Translations under genes and position numbers: made by a program
Shown here: positions 33,392-42,811 of the stretch, one piece after another
Position numbering within the stretch: position 1 is the stretch's first letter
Layout of the letters: each line of letters begins with the position of its first letter
The notes under the pieces: model-generated
What the model was told of the DNA's origin: nothing
The model's input: the letters and a program-made list of their open reading frames with translations, nothing else
Database searches by the model: none
Assembly (NCBI RefSeq): GCF_900476375.1
Contig: NZ_UPPP01000064.1
Location: 30,639-94,638, forward strand
Direction: 5' to 3'
Length of the DNA stretch: 64,000 nucleotides
DNA from: Allolucifera butyrica
GTDB lineage: Bacteria; Bacillota; Negativicutes; Sporomusales; UPPP01

Positions 33392-34213
33392 TTATTTGGA
33401 AGAAGTTAATTTTTTAGCATTACTAAGATTGGTGGCCGCATACTGATTTTGGGGATTCGCTTGCAGCGACGCCTGAAAATATTTCTGGGCGGCCGCAAAG
33501 TCCCGGTGATTGTAATAGATTACGCCCAGCGTATTTAAACAGTCCGATTTGGATTCATTGTTGGTTGCTGAGCTGACTGCCTTGGTAGCGGCAGCTACGG
33601 CGTCGTCAAAACGGTTTAAGTCATTGTAGGCTATACTCAATTGCCGCAGGGTTTCGGGAATTTCCTTATATTCCAGCGATTTCTTAAAAGCGGCGACAGC
33701 ATCGGCGGCGCTTTTAGTTTTACCTTTTCCCGTCCGGTAGGCATAACCCAGATAATTGTATTCTCGGGCAATTTCGGTTTTTACATCTTCCAATGCTTTA
33801 CTGTGTACTTTCCAGGCTCCCTGATCATTCACCACATACAGCGGACCGGAAGCTTCGATTTCCTTATTGTTATCAATCGGATCACTGATTGTGGAATTTA
33901 CCTGGAATTCCACTACCTCCGGATAGAGTATCCCGCCAAGCTGCCGGTTTTTTTGTTCCCCTGTCCTGGTTATTTTTTCTGCCTTTATTTTTCCCAGCTC
34001 CGCCTGTAATTTATTTCTTAATGCGAAATCCTGCGGGGATACCTTGTTTTTAATAGCAGCAGTTAATAACGCGTAGGCTGCTTCATTCTGTCCGGAATCA
34101 ACGGCGGCAACATAGCGCTGTACAATGTCGTCCGGTTTTCCCGGCGGTTGACTGCATCCTGCCAGGGAAAGCAGCATAACCGGCAAAACGATCCACAGTA
34201 ACCATTTCTTCAT
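33392..34213 (-). CDS. TPR lipoprotein
   Basis: A 273-residue exported lipoprotein. The signal peptide ends in the lipobox LAGC (Cys ~19). A DUF4878-like N-terminal region (VQRYVAAVDSGQNEAAYALL) is followed by tetratricopeptide repeats (~160-270: AFKKSLEYKEIPETLRQLSI, CLNTLGVIYYNHRDFAAAQK, YFQASLQANPQNQYAATNLS). ATG 34213 follows GGGAG. Possibly a periplasmic scaffold. No partner genes adjacent. Confidence 0.8.
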   Translation of the reverse strand: MKKWLLWIVLPVMLLSLAGCSQPPGKPDDIVQRYVAAVDSGQNEAAYALLTAAIKNKVSPQDFALRNKLQAELGKIKAEKITRTGEQKNRQLGGILYPEVVEFQVNSTISDPIDNNKEIEASGPLYVVNDQGAWKVHSKALEDVKTEIAREYNYLGYAYRTGKGKTKSAADAVAAFKKSLEYKEIPETLRQLSIAYNDLNRFDDAVAAATKAVSSATNNESKSDCLNTLGVIYYNHRDFAAAQKYFQASLQANPQNQYAATNLSNAKKLTSSK

Positions 34214-34307
34214 TAAAAAGACTCCCTTGCAATGATTTTTAGCACAACAAAAAGCGGACAGAATTACCACCAGTCCGCTTTAAAAAGCAGATTTATGAGC
34301 CGTCAAG

Positions 34308-34412
34308 TCAGTCGGCAACCAATAAGACGGACAAAATAATTACAAATTCAACTAAAATAAACCAGTCTAAAATGTTGCCGGCGTTTTTACCCAGTTCCCG
34401 TATTAGAGTCAT
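34308..34412 (-). CDS. 34-residue single-span membrane peptide
   Basis: ATG 34412 has an ideal AGGAGG ribosome site. Residues 14-32 form one hydrophobic helix (ILDWFILVEFVIILSVLLV), preceded by a charged N-terminus (TLIRELGKNAGN). It is a small membrane peptide of unknown function, possibly regulatory or toxin-like. Confidence 0.5.
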   Translation of the reverse strand: MTLIRELGKNAGNILDWFILVEFVIILSVLLVAD

Positions 34413-34635
34413 TGGCTATACCTCCTGGAACGGAATTAAATGACCGTGCGTCACAGTGACGAGTAAACAAGTTGAAATCAAGAGAACAACGGGGTGGATT
34501 TGCATGTTATTCTAGAGGCATTGCCATTACTTCTTAAATACAGGTATTCGCAAGCCGGGAAGAATATCCTGCATCAATTTGGTATTTTAATAAAAACTTA
34601 AAAAAATAATCTGCCGAAGCAGATTATGGGGCTGG

Positions 34636-34962
34636 CTACATAGATTCACTATGGGCCATAATGTCGTCATACTGACGCAGAAAAGAGCGGACCTCATAAA
34701 TCTCGCGGGGGTTAAGCTGGCAATCCTGTTCGATCACTTTGCCGAAAGTATAGTGTAGTCCCTGTATATAAGCACTATCCAATCCGGGAGTATTGCGGAG
34801 CAGATTCAGATCAACATGGTTGCCGAAAGCATCCAGCATGGATTTCATTGTATCAACATGGCTGTTTTCGACGAGAGTTCCCTTATCTAGAGCAGACAAT
34901 ACATTTTCCAGCGTAGATCTCAAATCGGTGATGCACAAACGGGTTTCCTCATTATAGAGCAT
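34636..34962 (-). CDS. Hypothetical helical protein
   Basis: About 108 residues, all-helical in appearance, with two cysteines and no membrane segment. ATG 34962 has GGAG upstream. The longer ATG at 35028 has no ribosome site. A GATAATCATTCTC half-palindrome upstream (35031-35045) resembles half of a Fur box, so iron control is conceivable but weakly supported. Confidence 0.5.
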   Translation of the reverse strand: MLYNEETRLCITDLRSTLENVLSALDKGTLVENSHVDTMKSMLDAFGNHVDLNLLRNTPGLDSAYIQGLHYTFGKVIEQDCQLNPREIYEVRSFLRQYDDIMAHSESM

Positions 34963-35205
34963 CCCTGACAACTCCTCTCCATATAGTGGACATACATTAT
35001 TTGGAATTTCAATAGGATTATAATCCATTCGAGAATGATTATCAAGTAGATAGTGTATTCTAAAGATTTACAATGATGTGCCAAATCGGACGGGTTTTTG
35101 CAATGGTGATTTTGACAAATTTATGAAATAAAAGTAAAATGGAGAAGTATTTAAAGGCAGTGGACATGGGGCCGTTGGGCCTTGTGCTGCGTAAGAGGTG
35201 ACTGT

Positions 35206-35619
35206 ATGCAAATTGTTGTTATCGATGGTATGGGTGGCGGGTTAGGGGTCCAACTGGTGACTCTTTTGGTAGAGAAGCTGGGTGCGCAGGCTGAAATTGT
35301 TGCTTTGGGCACAAACTCTCTGGCTACCAATCGAATGGTTAAAGCCGGGGCTCAACGGGGCGCTACCGGTGAAAATGCGGTAAGAGTATCGATAAAAAAG
35401 GCGGATGTAGTGGTAGGACCCGTCGGCATTGTGATTCCCAACGCCTTAATGGGCGAAATTACCCCGCAAATTGCCGAGTCCGTTGCTTCCTGCGAGGCGA
35501 GAAAATACTTGATTCCCGTGAGCCAAAGTCATTTTGAGATTGTTGGTTTGGAAAACCGCTCATTGGCATTGCTTCTCAAGGAAGCGGTTGATAAGATTGC
35601 ATTGTTGCTAAAGGGATAA
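35206..35619 (+). CDS. DUF3842 family protein
   Basis: A 137-residue protein with a Rossmann-like start IVVIDGMGGGLGVQLVTLL (glycine-rich nucleotide-type loop) and the conserved GTNSLATNRMVKAGAQRGAT and GPVGIVIPNALMGEITP. This defines DUF3842, common in anaerobic Firmicutes and without known function. ATG 35206 follows GAGGTG. The next gene starts 12 bp downstream. Confidence 0.85.
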   Translation: MQIVVIDGMGGGLGVQLVTLLVEKLGAQAEIVALGTNSLATNRMVKAGAQRGATGENAVRVSIKKADVVVGPVGIVIPNALMGEITPQIAESVASCEARKYLIPVSQSHFEIVGLENRSLALLLKEAVDKIALLLKG

Positions 35620-35631
35620 GAGGGTTGATGT

Positions 35632-36048
35632 ATGATTACGGTAAAAGATAAAGTACGGTTTGTTGAGACGGATATGATGGGAGTAGTTCATCATTCCAAT
35701 TATTTTCGCTGGTTTGAAATGGGACGGGTTGAATATTTAAAAAAAGCGGAAATTTATTTACTGGAATTAATGGCGCAAGACATATTGTTTCCAATTACGG
35801 AAGTTAGTTGCCAATATAAAGCGTCGGCCCGTTTTGACGACTGGATTTTAATTCAGACGACATTAACTGAATTGACTAAGGTTAAAATGATTTTTACGTA
35901 TCAGATAGTCAGGGAAACGGATGGTTTATTATTGGCCACGGGGAAAACTCAAAATGTTTTTACTGACCGGGAAGGCAAAATTATCCGGTTGCCGTCGGTC
36001 TATTATGACCGGCTGCATGCTTTATACGACCGGGAAGAGAAACGGTAA
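35632..36048 (+). CDS. Acyl-CoA thioesterase (4HBT / YbgC family)
   Basis: A 138-residue single hotdog-fold enzyme. It has VRFVETDMMGVVHHSNYFRWFEMGRVEYL with the catalytic Asp and the HxNY motif of 4-hydroxybenzoyl-CoA-type thioesterases. It hydrolyses acyl-CoA; the substrate is unknown. It forms a likely operon with the DUF3842 gene. Confidence 0.88.
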   Translation: MITVKDKVRFVETDMMGVVHHSNYFRWFEMGRVEYLKKAEIYLLELMAQDILFPITEVSCQYKASARFDDWILIQTTLTELTKVKMIFTYQIVRETDGLLLATGKTQNVFTDREGKIIRLPSVYYDRLHALYDREEKR

Positions 36049-36138
36049 GCCATTGCCAAATAGTACCGGATTTTATGTATAGTAAAAAAGCCAATTAGGT
36101 AGAATACATTTTAAGCTATTCTGATAGTACGTGAATTT

Positions 36139-36168
36139 AGCCGGCGGGAAGGATTTCCTCCGCCGGCA
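36139..36168 (+). terminator. GC-rich hairpin after the thioesterase gene
   Basis: GCCGGCGG pairs with CCGCCGGC around a short A/T-rich loop. It lacks a long T-run, so it may be a weak terminator or an mRNA stabiliser. Confidence 0.5.
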
Positions 36169-36246
36169 TAGAAGGAAATAGTTCAGCGTTGAAAAAGACT
36201 ATTGTCGGGCATCCTATATGCCCCCTGTAGAGATGGAGGCATCACT

Positions 36247-36783
36247 GTGAATTTTTTGGTAGTTTTGTTCTTGTTGGTTATATTTTTGATGGTCGCTGTT
36301 TGGCTTTATATTGCCCGCCAGGGAGATGCGGAGTTTGCTTATTTAGTAAAGGAACGCACGGATTTCTTATTGTCTGAGGCGACCGACAGCACCGCCACAT
36401 TCACTTGTCAGGTACCCTTTCTTAATAAAGGGACACAAGACGGAACCATTATGGACGCATATACGCGCCATTTGCTGCCGCAGGAACAGTATGACGCGGC
36501 GGAGGTATCGTCGCGGTTAATGCTGGAAAGGGCGCCGCGCAATGACGGATATTGGGAGGCGCTGATTGTACCGAAAACCACCGGCGGCATCGTTATTGTT
36601 ACGGTCAAATTTACTTCGAAACAAGGTGATATCCGGCGGGATCTGAGAGACCTGGTGGATATGCCGATTGACCTGGTTTATCAGGTTGTCGCACGCAGTG
36701 AATGGTATATTGCCAAGACGCGTATGCTCATGACGGCGGAAGAAATACAACGGGCCATGCAGCTGGCTCCCGCCGGGGAATAG
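36247..36783 (+). CDS. Membrane-anchored hypothetical protein
   Basis: 178 residues from GTG 36247, with ATGGAGG upstream. Residues ~2-23 form one transmembrane helix ([20 protein letters not shown]). The remainder is a soluble alpha/beta domain of unknown family. It lies 13 bp upstream of the F420-ligase-like gene, so the two are probably co-expressed. Confidence 0.6.
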   Translation: MNFLVVLFLLVIFLMVAVWLYIARQGDAEFAYLVKERTDFLLSEATDSTATFTCQVPFLNKGTQDGTIMDAYTRHLLPQEQYDAAEVSSRLMLERAPRNDGYWEALIVPKTTGGIVIVTVKFTSKQGDIRRDLRDLVDMPIDLVYQVVARSEWYIAKTRMLMTAEEIQRAMQLAPAGE

Positions 36784-36796
36784 GAGACGATTACAT

Positions 36797-37480
36797 ATGG
36801 CTGAAATAGAACTGAAACCGGTTCGTACCCGGATTTTAACGGCAAACGACGATATTGTGGAAACAATCGCTCACTATGCGGGGCAAGATATCGGTCCGGA
36901 CGATGTAGTGTCTGTGGCGGAAAGTGTTGTGGCAATTACGCAGGGACGCATTACCCGGCCGGAGGAAATGGAACCATCTTTTCTGGCTAAAGTGCTATGC
37001 CGCTTTGTGCCGCAAAAGGGAAGCTTGTCAAGCTGTTACGGTATGCAGGCGGCGATGGATGCGGAAGGAAAATGGCGCGTCTTGTTTGCCATGATTATGG
37101 GGTTTCTGGCTAAACTGATCGGCCGGAACGGTGTGTTTTATGAATTGGCCGGCGAGCAGGCCGCTTTAATCGATGATGTGACCGGGACCATGCCGCCCTA
37201 TGATAAGCATCTGGTATACGGGCCGCAGAATCCTGCGGGAGTGGCGGAGGCCATAAAAAAACGGCTGGGCTGCTTCGGTGCAGCCGTGGCGGATGTCAAC
37301 GATTTAAAGCGGGCGGCCGTTTTAGGGGCCAGTGAGGGGTTAGATCCCCAAACGCTGGCGCGTATATTGATTGATAATCCCTTTGGCAATGCCAGCCAAA
37401 AAACACCGATCGTTATTATTAAAAACTATGCGCAAGTGGAAGCGGATGCGCAGGGAGTAATCAGGGAACGGGCCAAATAA
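36797..37480 (+). CDS. Coenzyme F420-0:L-glutamate ligase-like protein (CofE domain)
   Basis: A 227-residue protein with CofE-family features: [16 protein letters not shown] (~40-55), a catalytic-domain [18 protein letters not shown] region and [20 protein letters not shown]. CofE adds glutamate to F420-0, but most Firmicutes do not make F420 and homologues of this short type have other or unknown gamma-glutamyl ligase roles. The following dehydratase-activase cluster suggests a metabolic context. Confidence 0.75.
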   Translation: MAEIELKPVRTRILTANDDIVETIAHYAGQDIGPDDVVSVAESVVAITQGRITRPEEMEPSFLAKVLCRFVPQKGSLSSCYGMQAAMDAEGKWRVLFAMIMGFLAKLIGRNGVFYELAGEQAALIDDVTGTMPPYDKHLVYGPQNPAGVAEAIKKRLGCFGAAVADVNDLKRAAVLGASEGLDPQTLARILIDNPFGNASQKTPIVIIKNYAQVEADAQGVIRERAK

Positions 37481-37490
37481 GGAAGCGCAG

Positions 37491-37524
37491 AGGAGGGTCG
37501 GCATAAGGCCGTCCTCCTTGTCTT
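37491..37524 (+). terminator. Terminator after the F420-ligase-like gene
   Basis: AGGAGGGTCGGC pairs imperfectly with GGCCGTCCTCCT around ATAA, followed by TGTCTT. Confidence 0.6.
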
Positions 37525-37712
37525 ATGATCTCAAAGTACTTTCTTCCAGTTCAAAACCCCGGCAGTATACTGGTCTTTACGGTGCTTTTGGACGGATTGC
37601 CGATATTGCCGCTGAAATCGAAAAATGCAATGTCGATGGCATATTCATTAATCCCGGGAGAGTAGACGCACAGACGAAGATGCGTATCGACAGTTTAGAG
37701 GGTTGCAGGTGA
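37518..37712 (+). pseudogene. Remnant of a 2-hydroxyacyl-CoA dehydratase (HgdB-like) gene
   Basis: The frame encodes about 60 residues with IADIAAEIEKCNVDGIFIN and ends RVDAQTKMRIDSLEG. Both resemble C-terminal pieces of HgdB/FldC-type dehydratase subunits (the '...DGVI...' helix-strand and the final 'GQxRTRIExF' helix), but the conserved Cys segment between them is missing. It directly precedes an HgdC-type activase gene, exactly where such subunits are normally encoded. There is no ribosome site. The assignment rests on short similarity. Confidence 0.4.
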
Positions 37713-37718
37713 AGTGGA

Positions 37719-38471
37719 TTGATTTGCGGTGTAGACTTGGGAAGCCGTAGTGTCAAACTGGTGTTGATGCAGGATGGGAGCATTGAAAAAAAACAGTTGG
37801 TGGAGACAATACGTTTTTATCGCGAGTACGGCAAAATGACCCCGCAGGGTTTGGTTGTCGATTTTGCGGCTATGGGGTTGCCGACGGTAGAGCGGTTAAT
37901 TGCAACCGGATATGGCCGCAACACGGTCGATATTATTGGCGCTACGGTCATTGCCGAATTGAAAGCCCATACCCTTGGTGCGGTATGGCAGACCGGATTG
38001 ACTGATTTTACCCTGCTTGACTTAGGCGGACAGGACAGCAAAGTGATTAAAGTCCGCAAGGGTAAAATGACCGATTTCCAAACCAATGATAAATGTGCCG
38101 CCAGTACCGGGCGCTATCTGGAAAATATGGCCCATGTACTGGACATTACCCTGGAGGAACTGAGCCGTTACAGCGACAACCCGGTAGAACTAAATACGAC
38201 CTGTGCCATTTTCGGTGAGTCCGAATTAATCGGCCGCATTGTAGAGGGGCATAATGTCCCGGAACTGGCAGCCGGTGTGAACTATACCATTTTTAAACGG
38301 ATAAAACCGATGCTGATTTCGCTGCTTAGTGAAAATATAGTATTTACCGGCGGCGTTGCTTTTGGGCAAGCTCTACGCACCATACTGGAAAAAGAGCTGA
38401 ATGTGCGGGTGGTTGTGCCGGACCATCCCCAGTTAAACGGTGCTATTGGCTGCGCCGTATGTGCCGGTTAG
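37719..38471 (+). CDS. Acyl-CoA dehydratase activase (HgdC/BadF family)
   Basis: A 250-residue ASKHA-fold ATPase carrying a [4Fe-4S] cluster at the dimer interface; it reduces 2-hydroxyacyl-CoA dehydratases with ATP hydrolysis. Motifs: ICGVDLGSRSVKLVLM (phosphate 1), LLDLGGQDSKVIKV, the cluster ligands in TNDKCAASTGRYLE (~127) and TTCAIFGESELI (~166), and IVFTGGVAFG. TTG 37719 has AGGTGA upstream. Because the adjacent dehydratase gene is decayed, the activase may serve an enzyme encoded elsewhere. Confidence 0.88.
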   Translation: MICGVDLGSRSVKLVLMQDGSIEKKQLVETIRFYREYGKMTPQGLVVDFAAMGLPTVERLIATGYGRNTVDIIGATVIAELKAHTLGAVWQTGLTDFTLLDLGGQDSKVIKVRKGKMTDFQTNDKCAASTGRYLENMAHVLDITLEELSRYSDNPVELNTTCAIFGESELIGRIVEGHNVPELAAGVNYTIFKRIKPMLISLLSENIVFTGGVAFGQALRTILEKELNVRVVVPDHPQLNGAIGCAVCAG

Positions 38472-38482
38472 GAGGAATGGAT

Positions 38483-40147
38483 ATGTTGCTGGGGATTGAC
38501 GTGGGAGGCACTTTTACCGACGCGGTGGTTGTCGGCAACGGACAAGTGACGGCCTGGGCAAAAACACCTACGACCCAGGGCAACTTGATTGAGGGGATCC
38601 TCAAAGCGATGGATGAAGTTCTTGTGAACGTCGACCGGCCGACAATTGAGAGGGTATCCCTATCAACCACCATAGTAACGAATGCTTTAGTCGAGGGAAA
38701 AGCCGACCGGGTTGGATTATTGCTGATGCCCGGCCCGGGCATGGACTTAACCGGGTTGTTTCCGGTAAATCCCTGTTTTATATCCGGTTATGTTGACCAC
38801 CGGGGACGGGAAATCGCCGCTCCCCGGGAAGCGGAAATTGACGAAGTACGGCAGCAGTTAGCCGGCGCACAGGGGGTTGCGATTGCCGGCAAGTTTTCCG
38901 TGCGCAACCCGGAGCCGGAGAAACAAGTGGCGGCGTGGGTTCGGTCACGGCTGGGCATAGAGAGAATTACTTTGAGTTCGGCTGTTTCCGGCAGCCTGAA
39001 TTTTGTGCGCCGGGCTAACTCGGCGTATTATAATTCGGCCGTAGGGAGTCATTTTGGACGCTTTGCGGCGGCGATCGAGGAGGCTGTCAGGCAGCGGGGA
39101 ATTGAAGCTCCCGTATTTATTCTGAAAGCCGATGGCGGCACGATGCCCCTTAGTGCGGCCAGATCCCAGCCGGTGGAGGCGGTGTTCACCGGGCCGGCGG
39201 CCAGTGTGCTTGGTATTATGGCGTTGCAAAGGCCGGCAGGGGATGTGGTTTCGCTGGATATCGGCGGGACGACTACCGATCTGGCATTATGGCGCAATGG
39301 GATACCGCTGTTTGCGCAGCGGGGCGCCCGGATAGAGGGATATCCGACGGCAGTACGTTCTTTCCGTTTAAAGTCGGTAGGCATTGGCGGCGATAGTTAT
39401 GCGCACTGGGAGAACGGCCGGTTAAAAATCGGTCCGGTCCGGCGGGGGCCGGCCATGGCGGCGGGCGGCCCGGAACCGGCGCTGTCGGATGCGTTAATTG
39501 TGGCCGGGTTAAGCCGGTTTGGCGATCCCGGACTGGCGGAGCAAGCGATGCGGCGGCTTGGTGAGGCCGGCGGTTTTTCACCGCAGGAGACGGCGGTCAG
39601 GGTAATTGAAACGGCAGCCTGCTTCCTGCAGGCTGAAATTGACGATATGGTGGCGGAACACGCCGCTGAGCCGGTATATAAAGTGGAAGACATTGTTCAC
39701 GAAGCCGCATTTTGTCCCCTAAATCTGATTGGTGTCGGTGGCGCCGCTGCCGGGTTGGTCCCGTGTGTGGCCGAGAAAATGAAATTGGGCTGCATCCTGC
39801 CGGCAGGCGCTATGGTCGCCAATGCCATTGGTGCCGCCGTGGCCAGGCCGACGGTAGAAGTGACCCTTCGTGCCGACTCGGACCGGGGCATCTATTCGAT
39901 TGCCGAATGCGGCGTAGTCGACCGTCTGCCTGATAAACGGATGAATATGACCCAGGTACGGCAGTTGGGCCTGCGTCATCTAACCGACCGGGCGGCGCGG
40001 GAAGGGATCGTTTTTGCCGATGCGGAAGCGGTCTACGAAGAGGAATTTAACCTGGTGCGCGGTTTTAATACGGTTGGCAAGAGTTTCACCTGCCGGCTGC
40101 AGGTGAAACCGGGAGTACTCCTCGAATTGCGACAGGGGGTGGAATGA
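38483..40147 (+). CDS. Hydantoinase/oxoprolinase family protein
   Basis: A 554-residue HyuA-type ATPase with LLGIDVGGTFTDAVVV (N-terminal ASKHA phosphate loop) and the catalytic-domain VVSLDIGGTTTDLALW (~256-271). The family uses ATP to open cyclic amides (hydantoin, 5-oxoproline) or carboxylates ketones. No HyuB partner is present. ATG 38483 lies seven bases after AGGAGG. It is transcribed directly into the deacetylase-like gene, with the stop adjoining the next start. Confidence 0.85.
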   Translation: MLLGIDVGGTFTDAVVVGNGQVTAWAKTPTTQGNLIEGILKAMDEVLVNVDRPTIERVSLSTTIVTNALVEGKADRVGLLLMPGPGMDLTGLFPVNPCFISGYVDHRGREIAAPREAEIDEVRQQLAGAQGVAIAGKFSVRNPEPEKQVAAWVRSRLGIERITLSSAVSGSLNFVRRANSAYYNSAVGSHFGRFAAAIEEAVRQRGIEAPVFILKADGGTMPLSAARSQPVEAVFTGPAASVLGIMALQRPAGDVVSLDIGGTTTDLALWRNGIPLFAQRGARIEGYPTAVRSFRLKSVGIGGDSYAHWENGRLKIGPVRRGPAMAAGGPEPALSDALIVAGLSRFGDPGLAEQAMRRLGEAGGFSPQETAVRVIETAACFLQAEIDDMVAEHAAEPVYKVEDIVHEAAFCPLNLIGVGGAAAGLVPCVAEKMKLGCILPAGAMVANAIGAAVARPTVEVTLRADSDRGIYSIAECGVVDRLPDKRMNMTQVRQLGLRHLTDRAAREGIVFADAEAVYEEEFNLVRGFNTVGKSFTCRLQVKPGVLLELRQGVE

Positions 40148-41464
40148 TTGGGCAGAGATTCTCTCGGACTGGTGTTCTTTCCGGCCTTTGACTGGGCAAT
40201 TACGCCCAGTCATCCGGAACGGGAGGAACGTCTCTTGTATACGCGGGACCAAATCCTGGAGGAAGGTCTGCTTGACCGGCCCGGAATCCGGGAATATAAG
40301 CCGCGGCTAGCCACAATCCGGGATGCGGAGCGGGTGCATGTCGGGGTGCCGGATATTGCTTCTCTAATCAAGGATGCGCATCTGGTTTCTGCCGGCGGCG
40401 CAATTACCGCCGCGGAAGCGGTTCGAAACGGCGAGGTGAAACGGGCTTTTGCCCTGGTGCGACCGCCGGGCCACCATGCCATGCGGGTGGTCCACGGTAC
40501 GCGCGGTTTTTGTACGATAAACATTGAGGCTGTAATGATCGAATATTTACGCCGCCATTATGGTATTCGCAAAGTTGCCATTGTGGATACGGACGTTCAT
40601 CACGGGGACGGGACGCAGGATATTTTTTACCATGACCCGGACACGCTGTTTATCTCCTTTCATCAGGACGGACGCACTCTGTATCCGGGCAGCGGCTTTA
40701 CCGACGAAATGGGCAGTCCCAACGCGCTTGGCACTACCGTAAACTTACCTTTGCCGCCGGGAACGGGGGACGAGGGAGTTCATTATTTGCTTGATAATTT
40801 GGTTTTGCCGCTTTTGGAGGACTTTGCACCGGAACTGATTATTAATTCCGCCGGCCAGGATAATCATTACAGCGATCCGCTGGCAGGCATGGCGGTAACG
40901 GCCCAGGGATATGCCAGACTGGCCGACAAATTACAGGCCGATGTGGCCGTGCTCGAGGGCGGGTATTCCATCGAAGCCGCCTTGCCTTACGTCAATCTCG
41001 GGATTATTCTGGCAATGGCCGGAATGAAATATGACAGGGTCGTGGAACCGGATATTGAACGCTGTCCGCCCCAGCCGGAGCGGAATATGGTTTATATCAG
41101 GCAGCTTGCCGACTATTGGCGGCAAGTTTGGCAGGCGCGGGATGTTCTGCGCCGGGAGGCAATGGCGAAAGCAGGCTCCTTCTGGCATCGCCGGCGGGAT
41201 ATTTATTATGATGACAGTGGAATTAACGAACGGCAGACCGAAACAGTGCATCTGTGCCCGCGCTGTAATGGCTATGTGACCATTGCTACCGAGGCTGCCG
41301 GAAGTTCGTTCCGGCATAAGTCGGCTTTTGCTGCGATCATCGGCAGGGATAGTTGTCCCCAATGCCGGCAAGCGCGGGATAAGGTATTGGCAGCTAAAAA
41401 ACAAGGGCAGTATCAACACTATTTTGTCCAGGATAAAGAGCAGGATATTTTGGAAGAAATCTGA
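40148..41464 (+). CDS. Histone deacetylase-like amidohydrolase with C-terminal zinc ribbon
   Basis: A 438-residue zinc amidohydrolase. The HDAC-fold domain (1-~320) has PPGHHAM (~106-112), [15 protein letters not shown] with zinc ligands (~149-163) and a SAGQDNH-type active-site segment (~239). Family members deacetylate acetyl-polyamines or acetyl-lysines. Residues ~369-407 carry two CxxC pairs (CPRC, CPQC), a zinc-ribbon-like extension unusual for this family. TTG start overlapping the preceding stop region. Confidence 0.88.
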   Translation: MGRDSLGLVFFPAFDWAITPSHPEREERLLYTRDQILEEGLLDRPGIREYKPRLATIRDAERVHVGVPDIASLIKDAHLVSAGGAITAAEAVRNGEVKRAFALVRPPGHHAMRVVHGTRGFCTINIEAVMIEYLRRHYGIRKVAIVDTDVHHGDGTQDIFYHDPDTLFISFHQDGRTLYPGSGFTDEMGSPNALGTTVNLPLPPGTGDEGVHYLLDNLVLPLLEDFAPELIINSAGQDNHYSDPLAGMAVTAQGYARLADKLQADVAVLEGGYSIEAALPYVNLGIILAMAGMKYDRVVEPDIERCPPQPERNMVYIRQLADYWRQVWQARDVLRREAMAKAGSFWHRRRDIYYDDSGINERQTETVHLCPRCNGYVTIATEAAGSSFRHKSAFAAIIGRDSCPQCRQARDKVLAAKKQGQYQHYFVQDKEQDILEEI

Positions 41465-41477
41465 GGGGGAAGCTAGA

Positions 41478-42227
41478 ATGAGAATCGATGGCCGGCAAAA
41501 CAATGAACTAAGACCGATTCAAATTACACGGCATTATTTGAAATATGCAGAAGGTTCCGTATTGATCGAGGTAGGAAACACGAAGGTGTTGTGTGCCGCC
41601 ACGATTGAGGAAAAAGTGCCGCCTTTCTTAAAAGGCATGGGTGAAGGCTGGGTTACCGCCGAATACTCCCTCTTGCCCCGGTCGACCCAAACCCGGAATG
41701 TGCGGGAGGCCGCCAAGGGAAAACAGACCGGCCGCACCCATGAAATTCAACGGCTCATTGGCCGGGCCTTGCGCGGTGTTGTAGACTTGAAAGCGCTGGG
41801 GGAGCGGACGATATGGATTGACTGCGATGTGATTCAGGCTGACGGCGGGACCCGCACCGCTTCGGTTACCGGTGCATTTATTGCCCTTGTGGACGCAGTG
41901 AATTCTATCTATACGGACGAGAGCAAGCCGTTTCCGGTCCGGGATTTTTTGGCGGCGATCAGTGTCGGGCTTGTGGACGAGGAAGCACGGCTGGATTTGT
42001 GTTACGAAGAGGACTCCCGGGCTATTGTGGACATGAATGTAGTTATGACCGGCAACGGGCAAATGGTGGAAGTCCAGGGAACGGGGGAAAAAAGACCGTT
42101 TACTAAGGAGCAGTTGGCGCAAATGCTATCCATCGGGGAACAGGGAGTTGCCGCGATCATCGAATACCAAAAGGACGTGTTGGGGCCGTTGGCGTGGAAG
42201 GTGGGGAGAGAAGGATGCAGGAATTAG
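41478..42227 (+). CDS. rph: Ribonuclease PH
   Basis: A 249-residue phosphorolytic 3'-5' exoribonuclease that trims tRNA 3' ends. Family signatures: [14 protein letters not shown] at the start, [14 protein letters not shown] and the [16 protein letters not shown] catalytic region with the phosphate-binding arginines upstream. ATG 41478 has AGGGGGA upstream. A longer in-frame ATG lies within the deacetylase gene and is not real. It overlaps rdgB by 13 bp. Confidence 0.96.
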   Translation: MRIDGRQNNELRPIQITRHYLKYAEGSVLIEVGNTKVLCAATIEEKVPPFLKGMGEGWVTAEYSLLPRSTQTRNVREAAKGKQTGRTHEIQRLIGRALRGVVDLKALGERTIWIDCDVIQADGGTRTASVTGAFIALVDAVNSIYTDESKPFPVRDFLAAISVGLVDEEARLDLCYEEDSRAIVDMNVVMTGNGQMVEVQGTGEKRPFTKEQLAQMLSIGEQGVAAIIEYQKDVLGPLAWKVGREGCRN

Positions 42228-42811
42228 TGGTGGCGAGCCAAAATAAAGGCAAGGTGGCTGAAATACAGGCTGTTTTTGCCCATCTGCCGTTTACCGTGCT
42301 GAGTCTCGCCGCTTGTGGCATTATAAAAGAACCGGCTGAAACCGGAATGACCTTCATGGAAAACGCTGTTTTAAAGGCCCACTACTATGCGGCGAAAACC
42401 GGTAAGGCTTGTCTGGCCGATGATTCGGGGCTGGAAGTGGATATTCTTGGCGGCGAACCGGGAGTTTATTCGGCGCGGTTCGCCGGGGAAGATGCGGATG
42501 ATGCAAAAAATAACCAAAAATTGTTGGCCAGATTAGAGGGGGTGCCCCGGGAAAAACGCAGCGGACGGTTTCGCTGCGCTTTGGCATTTGTTGACCCGGA
42601 CGGCACTCTGATAACCGCCGAAGGGGCCTGTGAAGGAATCATTTTGCCGGAGCCGCGGGGAAAAAATGGCTTCGGCTATGATCCGCTGTTTTTCCTGCCG
42701 GCCTTCCAGGCAAGCATGGCGGAATTGACGATGGAAGAGAAAAATGCTGTCAGCCACCGGGGACAAGCCTTGAAAAACATGGCTGTCAAGTTGGCAGGAT
42801 ACAGGCAATGA
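42215..42811 (+). CDS. rdgB: XTP/dITP diphosphohydrolase
   Basis: A 198-residue house-cleaning nucleotidase of the Ham1/RdgB family, removing ITP, dITP and XTP. It has [17 protein letters not shown] at the N-terminus, [24 protein letters not shown] (~62-85) and GFGYDPLFF. The start is ATG 42215, inside the rph 3' end. The conserved rph-rdgB-phosphodiesterase order is common in Firmicutes. Confidence 0.95.
   Translation: MQELVVASQNKGKVAEIQAVFAHLPFTVLSLAACGIIKEPAETGMTFMENAVLKAHYYAAKTGKACLADDSGLEVDILGGEPGVYSARFAGEDADDAKNNQKLLARLEGVPREKRSGRFRCALAFVDPDGTLITAEGACEGIILPEPRGKNGFGYDPLFFLPAFQASMAELTMEEKNAVSHRGQALKNMAVKLAGYRQ

Noticed and set aside
34990..35050. Fur box upstream of the gene at 34636-34962
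   Set aside because: Only a half-site (GATAATCATTCTC) is present, not a full palindrome, so it is noted in the gene entry but not listed as a feature.
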